From: Montifringilla adamsi
Lineage: Eukaryota; Chordata; Aves; Passeriformes; Passeridae
NCBI GenBank assembly: GCA_017590115.1
Contig: JAGGNK010006648.1
Location: forward strand, 224,452 to 288,451
Length of the DNA: 64,000 bases
Reading direction: 5' to 3'
The position numbers and the translations under genes were made by a program. This document shows, one piece after another, positions 11,044 to 25,200 of the stretch (the first letter of the stretch is position 1; the number at the start of each line of letters is the position of its first letter). The notes beneath the pieces were generated by a model. That model saw only the letters and a list, made by a program, of their open reading frames with translations, had not been told where the DNA came from and did no database searches.

Positions 11044-14000
11044 AGATAAGCTCTTAGATATCAATTAATAGCTATATTCCAGGTGTATTCTCCACTGTGC
11101 TTACATACCCACCCTTTCCCCCCCACCCCAGTACCCAGTGTCCACCTGAACAGGTAAGGAATAAGCCCACTCAATTACTCACAGCTTGTGTCCAAGACAA
11201 GCATAGCCCTGATTTTCTAAGGATTGCCATTAATAATTTGGGGATAAACACCTCATTAATAAAACTTCTAGGTGATAAATTGTCAGTATTAAAAAATAGG
11301 TGTGGAGAAATGTAGCAGTAGAAAGGAAAAAAAAAGATTAATTTAAAGGAACATAACCTGTAGAATCAGATTCCCAAATACAGACTTCCTGCAAAATGAT
11401 TTGGGAAAAACTGATGTAAAAAAGCAAGGAGTCAAAACAAACGAGGCATTACTTTGGACTGCAGTAGTTCTTCTCCCAGAACCTCAAAGCTATTTTGAGT
11501 GGCATGCACAAAGCAAAAAACAACAAAATTCTCTCTGCCTGCAGCTGTGAAAGGTCAGATTTAGTTGTGCCAATGTCAGCATTATCATCTTTTTGTGTGT
11601 AAGTCCCAATGCCCAAAGTGCAGTAGGCAAAAAAGACTGAACATTTGAAGAGGATTCAGAGATGATGTATGAAGAAGGATTAAAATGTGTACAACACAGT
11701 TAAGTGATAGTTAAATTCAGAGGGCAGGAAGGAGAATGGAGACAGAACTTCGAAACTAGTATTAGGAAAAAAAAGGATATAAAACATTATACATCAAATA
11801 CCAAAACTCCTGAAATCAGAAGGACTGGCAGAGCCCTAACCAGTCATTTGCTGGATGGAAAAACATCAAAGACAAAAGAGAGTTCAAAAAGTCAAAGACA
11901 ACATATATAAAATCCAGAGAATAACTAATCTAGAAGAAGGAATTATGCAGTCACTCCACAGAGGAGACCTGACTGGAAGGATATTTAACATAAAATTCAT
12001 AAAGGCTGTATAATTTTAAAGGCTATATAATTCATAGTGCCCAAAAAGGACTTGTGGTTCCTACAGAAACACTAACCTTATGCATATATTAGAATGTGCA
12101 GTTACACAGTCCCTGATAACAGACTAACAATAATAGCTCATTTAAAGTATAGTAACAAAGCATTATACGTAATCTTCACATTAAACCGTTTTCTCATTAG
12201 TAAGCATGGGATAAGAGCTGAAAAATTCTCTAAGCAATTCACCATAATGAATGAGAATTCATCAGCCTAACAAAGCACTTTTGAGCATTAAGCCCTATTC
12301 CTAAACACATATAACTGAAAAGATATCTTTCTGAAATGCAAAATTTGGGGATTAAATGCAGTCTCGCTTTAATTCCTGAAAATGACCCTATCTATAGACT
12401 TCAAACTAAAAACAGGCAGCAAATTACAATGCTGTCTATTAATGCACCACTTTTTGAAGCGGCTTGACAGGAGATGTAAGTTTAGGGTTTTTCCCTATGT
12501 AATAACACTAATTACAAAATTGAAATCTGTAATGATTTTAAAATTACTTTATTTATTTTATTTTCCTATTTATTTCCATACAGTTAATTTCACTTGAAAT
12601 GAAAATCTAATCTGGAAACAAGCCAGACAGAGAGATCTCCTGAATTCATTGCTCCACAGAAACATTCAGATCTGAGTGTGAGTGCAAAAGCAAATGTGTG
12701 TTGGTATTTCATCCCATTAGACCTGCAGAACAGAGAGAGAGCTGAATTTTGCTCTCCCAGTTCTTAGAAAAATTTGAATTATATTTAATTGCAATTACCA
12801 ATCCCTCAATAAGCATAATAAAGTACAAGATTTGTACATGTAAATGACCATAATTTGGCTAATAAATTTGGTTTGCCTCAATATTAAAACCTCTTTCCAA
12901 TACCACTTGATTCACCAGCACTCAAGGCTTTGAAAGGTAGAAGGAAACTTTTCAATAATGTTCATAGATGTCAACAGGAAGAGACCGTTTTACCAAGATA
13001 GTTTTCAGAGTAACAAACAGTCCAAATTCCAGTATACAAATGCCCCAAGGGAAATGCATCAGAGAAGACAGGAAATCATATTTTATTCCATTGAGAGTAG
13101 AGAGAAAAACAAATGTAATCATGATCAGCTGAGTTCCCTCTGTGCTCCAGTTTTTGAGCAACTGCATTAAAGTCTTCTTACCTAGAAGACGGCCATTTAA
13201 AACTACATGCCAAATTCATTTGTTCTATATTTGCACAAATGCAGGGACATGCACCTGCAGTACTTTCTTCTGAGATGGAAGCCCCTACTGCTTATTCACA
13301 GACACTTTCTGTCCAGCAAGGAGCACAGTCAGATTCTGGTCAATCCATTAAATATACATTTGCAACGCTTAGTACCCACTGGCATAACTCTATGGAATCT
13401 AGGCACCTCTGCTGGTCACATGTTGTTAATCTGTCTCCTTTTTCCTGAGCCAATTCTCCTGGAGCTGCTTTATCCGCTTTGTTTATTTTAACCACAGCTG
13501 CTTAATTCTACTATATCTCTTAATACCAAATAAAAGCAGCAGGAAAACGCCCCACCCCCAGAAAAAAAAAATAAGATGTTTGAAGGACTTGTAGTGAGGC
13601 AACAGTCAGCAATCCTCATCCAAATTTGCGTAACAGGACTGAGGACCTCTCCAGCCCCAAAGAAGTTACTGTGACTTAAGATACTCTCTTGAACATGTAC
13701 TACAGGCCACAACCAAAACCACTGTGCATCTCAAACACTTCGTTCTCCATCTGCTCAAAAACTGCTTACACTACATTCTGCAAATCCACTTGTATCCTTC
13801 TCTTTCAGCTGTTGGAGGCACATCTGACAAAAGATGCAAGGGATCAGTGTGAAGAAAGTATCTTCAGAAGTTATTTGTAAACCAGTTCACTGTGTATGTG
13901 TGAAGTAAGCCTGATAATTGTTGGACTATAAGCATTTTACTCTTGGTCCATTTGCATGTTAAAACAGCACAAAACTCTGGGGGATTCACTCCCCTCTTTA

Positions 14001-16788
14001 ACTCAGAGCATCTGGCGTCACTGACAACTGACAAAGGAGTAAAACCAACTTCCAATTTCACTTATTTCATATCAGACTGTAGCATGGCTTCCAGTTCCTA
14101 ATAACCTTGTATTGCTTAAGCTGTCAGTAGAACAAGCACTGCAACACTCAAATAAAACACACTACAGGAGTGAAGGCAGGCAAACAAGTTCTTTGCCCTC
14201 TGCACTGTCTGCTCTTCTTGAAAGTGAATTTTGTAATAGCCAATTATAATAAATAGCAAAATAAATAAATAGAGAAATAGCAATGATAATAAAGGATGCA
14301 CAGTTTTGCTTAGCACTCATTAGGAAAAAAACCCCACAGTAATTCTATTAGATCGACCATAGAAAAATTTTATTCAAACTAATTCAGTGCAGATTTACTA
14401 TTTCTCTGGTAATATTTAAAGTTATCCTATCTCTTTCAATTAATAGGTCTTATTTTGAAGCTACTACCTGGAAAATAACATCTCCCAGTGGACTGGGAAC
14501 ACCTCCTACTTATTGTTAAATACTCTTTCAAGAAGTCTTCAATTAAAAATATTTTATGTGTTGTCCATCCATTGCCTGAATCATCTCTATCTCATTACTT
14601 TCCAAGATGTAAAAATCCTCAGGCAAGTGAAACTTTTCACCTGCCGGTTTCTGGAAATACTACAAGGCTGAGCCTAATTCTTTTTGGAGAGACTAACAAG
14701 GGTTGACGTTATAAAGGGACCAGATCAGGCAAATAAAAAGGGGAAGGAGAGCAGCCATGTGCTACACTGAGAAGAGTGAGAAGCATCACAGTAGGCAGAT
14801 GACTCGTCAGTTAACTGAATCTCACTTTTCCCTCCCATCCAGAGAGCTGTCTTACGGAAATGAAGAACAGGCAATCACAATGGCTCAAGAAGAAACATAA
14901 ATATTCAGTAAGAAAATTCAGACTACAGATTTAAGAAATGCCTTTGCTATCCCAAAACAAACATGGGACAGTGGCATTAGGCCACTTAAATACAGATGCA
15001 TGCTGCAAACTGTCTTTGAGTCGTGCATCACTTCCAAGAAAACACATTTTAAAAGCTTTCACTGATTTGTCTGAAAGAAGACTGAGGAATAGTTATTGTG
15101 GAAGCAAGGGGAAAAAAAAGGAAATGTTCCAATTCATATCTAGAATATTTTAACAATATGTTCACATCAAACTCACTACAAGAAGAAGGAACCTGCAGAG
15201 AAACAGAGGCCGGAATGGTTTAGTAAAAGGAGTACTGAGGTCAGGTCTGATCCTACTCTGTGTTGATTGACCTCCATGGTCCAGCTACTATCAGGGTGAG
15301 AAAGAGATGGGGCTGTTTGATCACTATTGTGTTTGGGGTTTTTTTCATATACCTTGATGAAACAGTCTTGGTATCAGAAGAGTTAGGAAAAAAGCCACTG
15401 TTGCCAGATAGGAGCTGTGATGTTACCTTGGTATCTGAAATGCTGGAAAAATAGGCTGGGACAAAATGATGTCTAGCAACTATCTGTAAATATCTCTGTA
15501 AACAGTTCTGGCAATTACTGTACCAAACAAATGAGCATTCATGGTGTTTATTTATTTTGTCTTCTGACAGGTACTGCTAACAAAACAGACAGCACAGTTT
15601 GTGATGCAGTGATTTCAAAAGAATTAGAAGGAGGTAAATGTAAACATCCTAGAAAAGTGAGGGAAAGCAACTAGAACAAATGAGGAGGACAAACAAGGCC
15701 ATTTGCAAAGTGGAAGATAAGCTGTATCTCTTTTTTCCACTGAGGAGGAAGCCAGACTGAGGAGGAATTGGGTTAGCAAAGAAAAGTCCAAGGTCCTAAG
15801 GATTCACAACTAGAAAAATAACTTCATACACTACCGGGAAGGGGTTCTGCAAGCAGTACATGTGACAAGGACACCTGATGTCCTTGATGTCCAGAGAAGA
15901 GTGCAAGGAGTCACAGGCTTATCTGTAGTTTAGGTTGTCTTTTTCCTACCACATGTTCAGTCTGCTAATATGACCAGTGGATGAGATATTTCAGGTAGCA
16001 GACATTCTGTATTGTCTGTGCCTTTAACAATCTAACTGAACCTGATGTGAAGCAGAGAAAATTCCTTCCCACTGGAGTCCAGTTGCACTTTGCACTTTTG
16101 TCTTCCCAAAGACAAAAGCAATCGATACAAATGTACAGGAAAATGCTGGATCCTAGCAGAAATTTACATTTTCAAAAATATCTAAAAAGTATTTTAAATG
16201 AAATTAACTTGCTGTACAATCTGTAAAGTTACAGATCTTGATTTACATTGTAACAGATAAAATCATTTGGTTTCTGTAGGTTCTCTTCAGACCATATGTT
16301 CTCATTTTTGGGGCTGGATAAGGTTCACAAAAAATACTACCAGAAGTAAGGAAGACTAAGTGAGAGTGGTGCTGGCTCACCCTTCCCTCTCTTTCAGTGA
16401 GCCAACACTGATTTTCTGACAGCATTCCATGCGAACATGCTGACAAGACTGCAGTGGTCACAGCTGGGAGGAACTGGAACTACAGAAGACAGTTCCATCC
16501 CACTGTTCATGTGATGGACAGATCTGGCAGATCTGTTCATATCCATTTCCACACAGATCAGAACAGTTACAGAGTTTTTACACCAACCAAACTGAGAGGA
16601 GTAAATGCATTGTATTTTGCAAGTCAAATAAAATTCAGCAATCAACAGAGCAGGTGATTGCCAGATCAGTAGCAGCAGCACACAACAATTTCCCCTAACT
16701 TCTGTGTTGACAAGCGTTACAAAGTGTACTGAATGCTTTCTTGCTACCAGACACAGCAGCAAGTAAATTAATGAGTGTTAACTATATT
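11044..16788. other. intronic stretch without recognised feature
   Basis: This is AT-rich intron. I recognise no exon, RNA gene or clear repeat. A segment near 15700-15910 has a word usage reminiscent of an old LINE but lacks diagnostic motifs, so it is not called. Confidence 0.5.
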
Positions 16789-16832
16789 GAGGGAAATATA
16801 TCCTCCATAGCTCATACTCACTTCACTACAGC
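16789..16832. repeat. first member of a 44-nt diverged direct repeat pair
   Basis: GAGGGAAATAT-TCCTC followed by CTCATACTCACTT recurs at 17410-17453 with about 36 of 44 positions equal and no gap. The two copies lie 621 nt apart in the same orientation. The family is unknown; it could be two copies of an old short element. Confidence 0.55.
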
Positions 16833-17409
16833 TTTGCACACAGAATTATTTTGTTTTACTTTCTGCTTTTACCTAGAAACATAGCTGACTCCAGTTTAAA
16901 ACACCCTTTCAACAATCAATGAAGATAACAAAAGTCACACTTCATTACAAAATGTTTCAGGATAAGATTAAAAAAACTTTAGCCACAACATCACGTAGGA
17001 AATCTCCCAAGGTCTTATCTCTCCTCTGCCACTTTCAAATATGGGAAAGCCAAAATAAATGTACAAAACAGCAAAAACAAAAGGCAAAAGCCCAGTTTCA
17101 TGATCACATTTTACTCAAGTACTGCTAACAACACACAGATACTAGCAGCAGCATCACTATTTGAGAAAATCATTATCTAAATGAATCATATGCACACAGA
17201 AAAAGAAAAGCAGTATTCAAATTCTGTAAGGAACAAAAATCTGTGCCCACAAGCTTCATCTGGGTATGATGTAGTGAGATTACTCTTAAGGGCTCAAGTA
17301 TTTCATGCCAACACCAAATCAATGCAATAGTTCCTATGTGTGATTCTTTCCACATGCAGAAGAAAACTCCAGCAATTCCTCAGACTGATTTATCCATTTT
17401 AGTTTACAG

Positions 17410-17453
17410 GAGGGAAATATGTCCTCAACAACTCATACTCACTTGACTGTGGC
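17410..17453. repeat. second member of the 44-nt diverged direct repeat pair
   Basis: This copy matches 16789-16832 (see that entry). The flanking sequence on either side does not align obviously, so the shared block is short. Confidence 0.55.
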
Positions 17454-20400
17454 CTATAAAAAGCAAATTACTTTGCCACAGAAGACGTAATGAAATGTGG
17501 ATTCCCTTAGATTTGTGACTTATGATTGGCATCTCAGCTTTCTGATCCATTGTGAACTAACCTCCATTAATGCTTGCCCTCTTAGAGGGCATGTAGAACA
17601 ATTTGCTCATGTGTGGATTCTCTGACATCTAGTAAAGCTGGAGTTCATTCTGCAGGCTTCCTCTAAGGATCTGTATCCCCTACCCAATCACATCTTCAGT
17701 TTTATTTCTGTCCCTGCAGAATTCATTAAAATGTAAATTACATTCTACTGAAAAAAACATAAGACTGTTAATGGAATTTCATCCATTGCATTATGCAGAT
17801 ATCCAAAATAGACAACCTCTTTGAGTGGTATGATATACAGTGAAAGTTATCCCCAAAGGTCATCTCTAGAAGTAAATGCACTAGGTTTGATTTTTTTCTT
17901 ATCCCAGGTGATATTTGTTTGTGGTTTGGACACATGCTTGATTAAAAACCTTAACAGATGGAAAGAATTAAATCCTTCAAATATGGCCTAAAAATATCTC
18001 CCGTTTCCCTACCTCTAATTCTTTATTCACAAGTTAACTGCCCCTAAGCACTTCTTCCTTCCATCTCTGCAGGTCATCTGTAAGTAATTTATCAAGAAAA
18101 AAAAAAATTAGGTACAGAGTAGGCTGTTCTTTTAGTAAGCCTAGGCCATACTCTCCAGTAATCTCTGACTTGTCTGTTTCTAAGACCAAACTACCATACA
18201 CTTATTCTAGCGTCAGAAATACTTAATGGTTAACCACTAAGAAGAAAACCAACAAAATACAGTCACAGACAATGAATGACCTCCCTATTTGAAATATATT
18301 TATTCCAAACAAATGATTCATTGCCCTTCTTGTCATCCAGCTTTGTTATGAAAAAAAAATATTAACTGGTAAGACCCTAACGCAAGACTACATATAGCTA
18401 CTCTTTACATCTACAGCACAACTGCAATGTTATGTTACTTCAGTTTTCATCAAAGACAACTGCCTTAGATGGCAAGTTATGCATATATTCTGTAGCTATG
18501 GCATTGTCTAGATTCACACCTGCTAATGACAAATGTGTCTTCATATTTTCAAACTCTAATAGTGAAATTTGAATGAAACTATCTGGTTACAAAAATTTTA
18601 TCCACAATGAAGAGAAATACACATTTTCAGGTTATTCCTCAGCAAAAGCCTAACTTCCCTGAAGATTAACTTCTACATTTATGGTAGTATTGCTTTCAAA
18701 TGAGATCTGACTCAAGGACTAAACGCAAAGGTATAAACAAACTTCTGTAAGAAGTCTCACTCCACTGCATGGAAAGCTACAGCAACTTACACAGGAGACC
18801 TCAATTCAAGTCCCTACTGTTGGCAAAACAGAATTTCCTTATCCTACAATTTTATGTATTTCCTGAGGCGCTTTAAAGTCTCATCATCCTGGGCTGCCTG
18901 TATAAATATGCACACTTTCAGAAAAAGACTCATGGCAGCAAGAAGTGGTTCTCATTTTGGATATACACCACATGGGTAACAGCATCCTACGCAGCCCACA
19001 AGCAGAGACAGAGGTCATTCTCACACACAAGTTTTGCTGTCTTAAAAGTTGTGGCATAAAACTGCAAAGCTGTATTGCCAAACATGGATCAGGTGGAACT
19101 AGAATTGGAACATACCCCACTTGAGAATGCTTGATGACTTGGATCATTGAAAGAATCTGTAATCCACCTCTGTTCTTTATGTTTACAAGTAATATGACTC
19201 ATGGAGATAGAAATAAAACCTAGTTCAGTTCTAATGGGAAGAGACTTTGTGTAAAAAAAGTAAAAATTGCATTTGGAGTCTCAAAACCATCTTTTCATTT
19301 TTTCCATCAATCTGGATACTATATATAGATTAGCCATTAATGAAAACAAAGATTATTGCATGTAAGCACTGTGTCTTAAGTGAGTCAAAAGCCTTCTATT
19401 ACTCCTGAAATACAAGATTCCTCATCTGGAAGATTAAAAAATAACACTTCTATACCCTACAGATGTATCTTCTTTCTCTAATTAAAACATCCTTATGAGG
19501 AAAAGCAAACAATTGAAGCACCAGAATAAATCAGGGAAAAGCTTGGGAATAAAAAGAGAATACACAGAGTATGAAATACAAACAACATTTCCATCTTATT
19601 ATCCCACATATTGCGCTTTTTTGTGATCCTTTTCCCCTGTTTGTATGGTACTTTTGTAGTGTCTACAAACTTCAAGCACAGAATGCCTCAAGAGGTAAGC
19701 CATACCTATTTTCAGTTACGCCAGCTACCTTCATGAGCTTGGGAATCAAAGGACCATTCCTCACTAAGAATAATTTCTGAGTGGCAGTCTTTCACTCCTT
19801 GGATTTTCTTGATGCTCCTCTTCTCAGTGCCATTTTGTGTTTCTGTATTTTGGCCCATTGTTTCCATGGCTAAACTACATGTTCAACCCTAGTTATTGAA
19901 AGCCATTCTACCAAGCTAACTCTTTAATACTAATTATGGTTTTGCTGGCTTTCTAAGGACAGATAGATGCAAGGCATGTGGATGACTGAGACCTGTGGAG
20001 CCATGAAAATCTAAAATGTCTAAAATAGAGAAAATAGAAATACAGGCTCCTAAATCCATATGTGGAAATCTTTGTGAGTTCAAAGAAAAGAACACTCTTC
20101 ATCAAAATTATTTTTTTCATTTTTCTTGAGAAAAACCCAAACTATTTCAGGCTGAAATGATTCTAAGCCTGAACCCACAACCACCATTTTCCCGCTGATG
20201 TGTATTATTTTCAGAATGATTCTTCTTCTCTATGAAGCCAGTGGGAATGCATGGCTGTGCACAGTCTCCAAAAACAGCTAGTCTTTTACCCAGAAGAGCT
20301 GAGTTTACTGCTGTGAAGGAAGTATGATTACTTGTCTTTACTGGACACCACAGGATACCTCAGTGTGCATGTAACAGGACTAGTGGATTCTCTGGAAGGT

Positions 20401-20817
20401 GACAATTCATAACACCCACTATGTGGAAATGTGTTTGTTTATACAGCTCTGCATGACAACAGATGATGGAGCTGTCAGCATCAGTTTGAATACTTGATGT
20501 CTTATGGTAGATAACCTTCTATGCTTTTAGTGATTGACCTGCATGGCACCAATTCAGCTGTCCAGAAATGGCAACTTACAAAGTCAGAGGTCTGTTGATG
20601 TTCAACTTCTCACAATTTTGTCCCTGGTCTTCCTTTCAAGCCTGGTATACCTGGAATGTCCTTTCACACATGGGTTTGCCAAGTCATCAGTCTTTATGCA
20701 TTAAAGCCCATCTGGAGGGACCTTGAGTTGTGCTGAGACTGCTCATTTACTATATTTAGACCTGAGAATTATCTGTGATTATGCACAGACAACATACTCA
20801 AAATGGCACAAAGATGA
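17454..20817. other. intronic stretch without recognised feature
   Basis: This stretch is AT-rich with scattered short A or T runs. I recognise no exon, RNA gene or repeat family. Confidence 0.5.
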
Positions 20818-21530
20818 ATCACAGAATCACAGATCAGCTGAGATTGGAAGGGACCTCTGAAGGTCATCTGGACCAACCCCACTGCTCAAACAGGGCCACC
20901 TAGAATCAGTTGCCCAGGACCATGTCCAGGTGGCTATTTAATACCTTCAATGACAGAGAATCCACAACTTCTTTGGGCAACTTGTTTGCCCTCACAGTAA
21001 AATAAGTGTTTTCTGATGCTCAGGTTTTACCCATTGCCTCTTGTACTGTCACAGGTCACCACTGCAAAAAAACTTGGCTTGGTTTTCTTTACACCCTCCT
21101 GTCAAGTATTTGCATACATTACTTAGATCCCCCTCTTCTCCAGGCTGAACAGTCCTGGCTCAGTCAGCCTTCCCTCACAGGAGAGATATTTCATCATCTT
21201 AGTGGCCCTTTGACTCATTCCACTATGTCCATATCTTTCTGGTACTGGGAAGCCCAGAACTCCAGCTGTGGACTCACCAGTGCTGAATAAAGGCAAAGGG
21301 TCACCTTTCCTTAACCTGCTTGGAACGCTCCCAGTGTTGGCCTTATTTGCAGCAAGGACACATTGCTGGCTCCTGTTCAATCTGGTATCCACCAGAATTC
21401 CCAAGTCCTTTTCTGCCAAGCTGCTTTCCAGCCAGGTGGCCCCAGCACATAGTGGTGCATGGGGTTGTTCCTCGCCACTTTGCATCTTCCCTTGTTGAAC
21501 CTCATGAGTTTCCTCTCAGCCCATGAAAAC
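20818..21530 (-). mobile_element. CR1 LINE fragment with intact-looking 3' end
   Basis: This CR1 copy lies in the minus orientation. On the plus strand it begins with the reverse complement of the classic tail, atcacagaatcacagatc. GGAAGGGACCTCTGAAGGTC follows, then CTCTTCTCCAGGCTGAACAG (the FSLEKR region), and the CR1 segment coding LESSLAEKDLGILVD. It is cut off near the ERKLMRFNKGRC motif at about 21530. Reading frame pieces remain (for example minus 21485-21123), but stops and frameshifts break ORF2. It is a 5'-truncated, dead copy. Confidence 0.92.
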
Positions 21531-24500
21531 CAGCTCCACATCATGTTTATATTTTGGTTAAAGTAGAAGGAACTCACCTGAAACTAATCTGGGTCTCTCT
21601 GTCGCCAAAAGCTGTGACATGCTATATTTTGAGCTGAACAGTAAGAGCTACCAAAAAGGCCCGAAGCAACTTGTTCTTCCTGCAAGGGCACACCGAGATA
21701 GGTCTGTCACTCACATGCCACTACTTTAATAGTTTATGCAGCCCATGAAGAGTTCACAATCTGGCAAGCATATGAAAGTAGAAGACAGAAAGAAGAGTTG
21801 CCAGGAGCCACATATGAAAGCATAAACAACACATAACATCTCCAAATCTGTAAGAGTGGCAGCATTTAAACAAACAGAAAAAAGCAGTTCTACTTATATC
21901 AGAGGGATGTGTCATCAAACACATTTGCTGGGACTGGTTACCTTCTTACAGAGTCAAGATATCCTGTTACCACATGTGAATTATGAGTTTCCTCTACCAT
22001 GTCTGTAGAATTCATAATAAAGCTCCAGTTGCTGACTGTAAATCTGTGCAGTGAAATCTGCCTGAATTGTGATGCTCATCACGATAAAATGATTCTGGGG
22101 TAATTTTCTTATATGATATCTCAGTACTGACTTGCCTCACACAAGGTATCTGACTGGCAAATAAAGGTAATCCTAAACTGCAGGCTGTGCTATAGATTTC
22201 AATACAAATATGGGTTACATGAACACATTGACTAAAATAATCTCCCAGCAGAGAGACAGCCATGGGATTTTGATCTTTCCAGTCTCTATCCAAAAAGCTT
22301 TCAAAAAATACTTCCCATTCCACAAGTTGAAATAGCTTTTGCTTTAGCTGGAATGCCCAAAATGGCAGTCCTTGCTCACCTACCTTCCTATATGCCTCCA
22401 CCTCTTTTACCACATGCATCAAAGAGAAGCTAAAGTGCCTTTTGTTGTTGTTGCCATTGTGAAATCCATCCAGCAAGACCCGAAAGTCAGGAAAGACCAA
22501 TCTAACTCCCAATATGTCTTCATATGTGCTAACATGTTTCTCCAATTATCCTCTGACTTCAGACACACTACAAGAATACAGAACCCTGTGCAGTGATTGC
22601 TTTGCTGTTCCCAGTGCATGCCTGACTGAGGCTTGAGCCCTGTGCCTTGCCCTCATGAGCTTCTAGCTCATTTCTATAGAAATTAGATTACACTTGAACA
22701 CACCTCTTAGCTACAAAATGGAAGGCAATAAAAAAGAAAAATAAAATGGTGCTAGATTATGAATAGCCCTCTACTCCTGTGTAGAGTCAGAGCATTTTTT
22801 CTCAAACTACCTGGTAAGTTTATTGTTTGCATTTGCAGTGTTCAAGAAAAAAAAAAGTGATCGCTGTAGCAGCAACTAACATCATCTCCCACTGATTAGC
22901 ATGACTTAGTATCACCCTGGCTTCACATCTACCTTGCATTTTCAAGGCAGTCCAGACACCTGCCAGAGGCACAACTCTTGTCTGTCCATCTGCTTTAGGA
23001 GAGAGGTGAATGAGGATCAGCCTGCTCAACTGTTTGAAAGAGCCTCTAAACTGAGTATCAAATGGGAACAAGAGCACAGGAAATATATGTTAAAAAGACT
23101 CACAGATCTGTATTCCAGACATGAAATCCAGCTTTGTCTACTCTGAACACAAAACTATGAACAGCCGTGCACTGGAGCAATGACAGCTGGAGAAAGATCT
23201 CATAGCTCTCCCCAGATGTAAAAAAGGAACATTTTGCTACTTCTATCAGGAACCTGTGGACGTGACCTCTGGACTCAAAAAAGCTTCTCTAATGGGTCAG
23301 GATAAATGCAGATTGATTTAAGTCATAGATATTTAAATCATCAGCTTCCATCATCATTTAAACTGAAAGAAACTTCCAGTAAGTCACGCATCTTAACCTG
23401 CATTGCTTTTGTACTCTTTACTCAGCTTCTTTCTATAGATAATTAATGCATCTTTTTGTCAGGCCAGAAGAGAATCTGTTTGTATACACTAAGTCATCTT
23501 TTGTTAGTAACTGAATTTTTGTAGAAATTGGCACTCAATCAAAAGCCAAACTAGAACATTTCAAAACTATACACTATTAGTTACACAATACTATGTTTAA
23601 TGTGCTGTATGAATAAGAAACAGGGATGGTTTCTTATCAAGAAATCAATAGTTTTCATTTTAAATGGATTTATTTAACTGTGGCAGTGTTACCTGTAATT
23701 AAAGAACCGAATATTTCTCATGACCAAATTATAAAAAATGTAGAAACTGTCACTCTTAAATGCTTTTACCTCATTCTCTATATGTTCAAAAATAGAAGGC
23801 AAGTCTGCCTGCTTTTTCAGCTGCCCATTTTTCAATACTAAATAAAATAGGTGTTGAGAAGAACCAAAGGAATAATCTGAAATGAAAGCTACTGCTGGTT
23901 TAGGCTTTCAAAAACTGGTTTAGTCTTTCAGTAAGCATTGCTTCCAGCTGCTAAGTCTTCCACCAGTTTTTTCCCTTGCCTTCTTTGCAGAAATTGACAG
24001 GAAGTATCCACTCCTTGTATGTTTTTATTTAACTTGTATTTTCAGAGAGTACAGTCATGAAATGTGCTGCAAAGATTTGGAATGGGGTCAGTTTTTCAGA
24101 AGAAGTTAGGCAGAGTTGAATTAAAGGGTATCTTTTTTTTTCTCCTCTAGCTTAGAATGCTAATTAACAAGTAGCAAAAATCAGAGAGGCCTCTCTTGGC
24201 AAAGCATGAAGGAATTCTCGTAATTCTTTATATTGCACTTATTCAAGTCCTTTGCCTTTTCAAAAATAAAAACTATTTTCATTTTCCTCTTCCTTTTAAA
24301 AAAAAGCCCATCTCCAATAGGAGCTGCACTGGAAGGGCACAAAGATAACAGAGCAGATGCTGTAAGGATTCACACTGCAGTAGCAATGGAACAATATCCC
24401 TTCATGCCATGGTCAAAATAGCAGCATGAAATGTGTATCACATGCAAATTCAGCCCGCTATAACAAATGAGGAAAAATATTTCCATAAAAAGCAGCAACC

Positions 24501-25156
24501 TGGGAGTAACAGTAAAGGTATTAGTCCATGCTGGTTCTTTAGCCACTGTGGTCTGTTAGGCTCCTCTCTCACTGCCAGAACAGCACTCTTTCAGTTTGCT
24601 CAGATATTTTTGTCCCAGGTATAACTGTGATGATTTTGCAGCCCTACCTCACAAGTTCCTGTCTGTCCCTAGTAATAGGGACTGCTGAGGTGAGGTTACA
24701 TAAGGGACAGCAAAGCTTGTACTGCCTAGTGAGAACAAAAGTGATGAAATAAATAATTTTTTTGCCTAAAAAGTTAGATCTTTAATAATTGTTTTATGTA
24801 TAATTTTACTAGTTAAGGGATCTCACTTGCTTAACTTACATGTCTGATGTTAAATGACTGGCTGTAGCATAAGGAGCAGTTTAAAAGCTGGGATGACAGG
24901 TATGGTCAGGAACAGAAGGAGAAGAAGAGGGAAAACTCCAATTGATTGTTCAATTACGCCATTATTAACCAAGAGAATGCTGGAGGTTGTAGTCACTCAG
25001 CACGTGTGAAAAGAAATAGGGGACACATAGATGAAAGACTCTGTGGGTTTTTTCAAATAAAGAAAAATAACCAAAGTTTCATAAATAAAATTTCTATACC
25101 TAGCATAGTGAAGTAGCATCACTTAATAGAAAAGACACTTACTTGTTTCACAACAT
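21531..25156. other. intronic stretch, only an unassigned ORF
   Basis: Apart from the 177-codon frame at 22012-22545, I recognise nothing. Short homopolymer tracts occur (for example near 22845 and 24132). Confidence 0.5.
22012..22545 (-). other. unassigned 177-codon open reading frame
   Basis: This is the longest open frame in the window that is not explained by an exon or a CR1 copy. The deduced protein starts MEKHVSTYEDILGVRL and includes FRVLLDGFHNGNNN and FFESFLDRDWKDQNP. I do not recognise a domain. There is no signal peptide, and the codon choice is unremarkable. It lies inside the presumed TSPAN9 intron on the same strand as the gene, with no flanking promoter, poly(A) signal or splice pattern that I could argue for. 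It may be chance, an old retroelement piece or a processed pseudogene remnant. Confidence 0.15.
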
Positions 25157-25200
25157 TAATGGAAGGTGTAAAACAATAATGGAAGGTGTAAAACAATAAT
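25157..25200. repeat. 20-bp unit, 2.2 perfect tandem copies
   Basis: The unit taatggaaggtgtaaaacaa occurs twice head to tail, followed by the first four bases of a third copy. The copies are identical, so the duplication is young or maintained. It may be a slippage event, and could be polymorphic in length. Confidence 0.92.
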
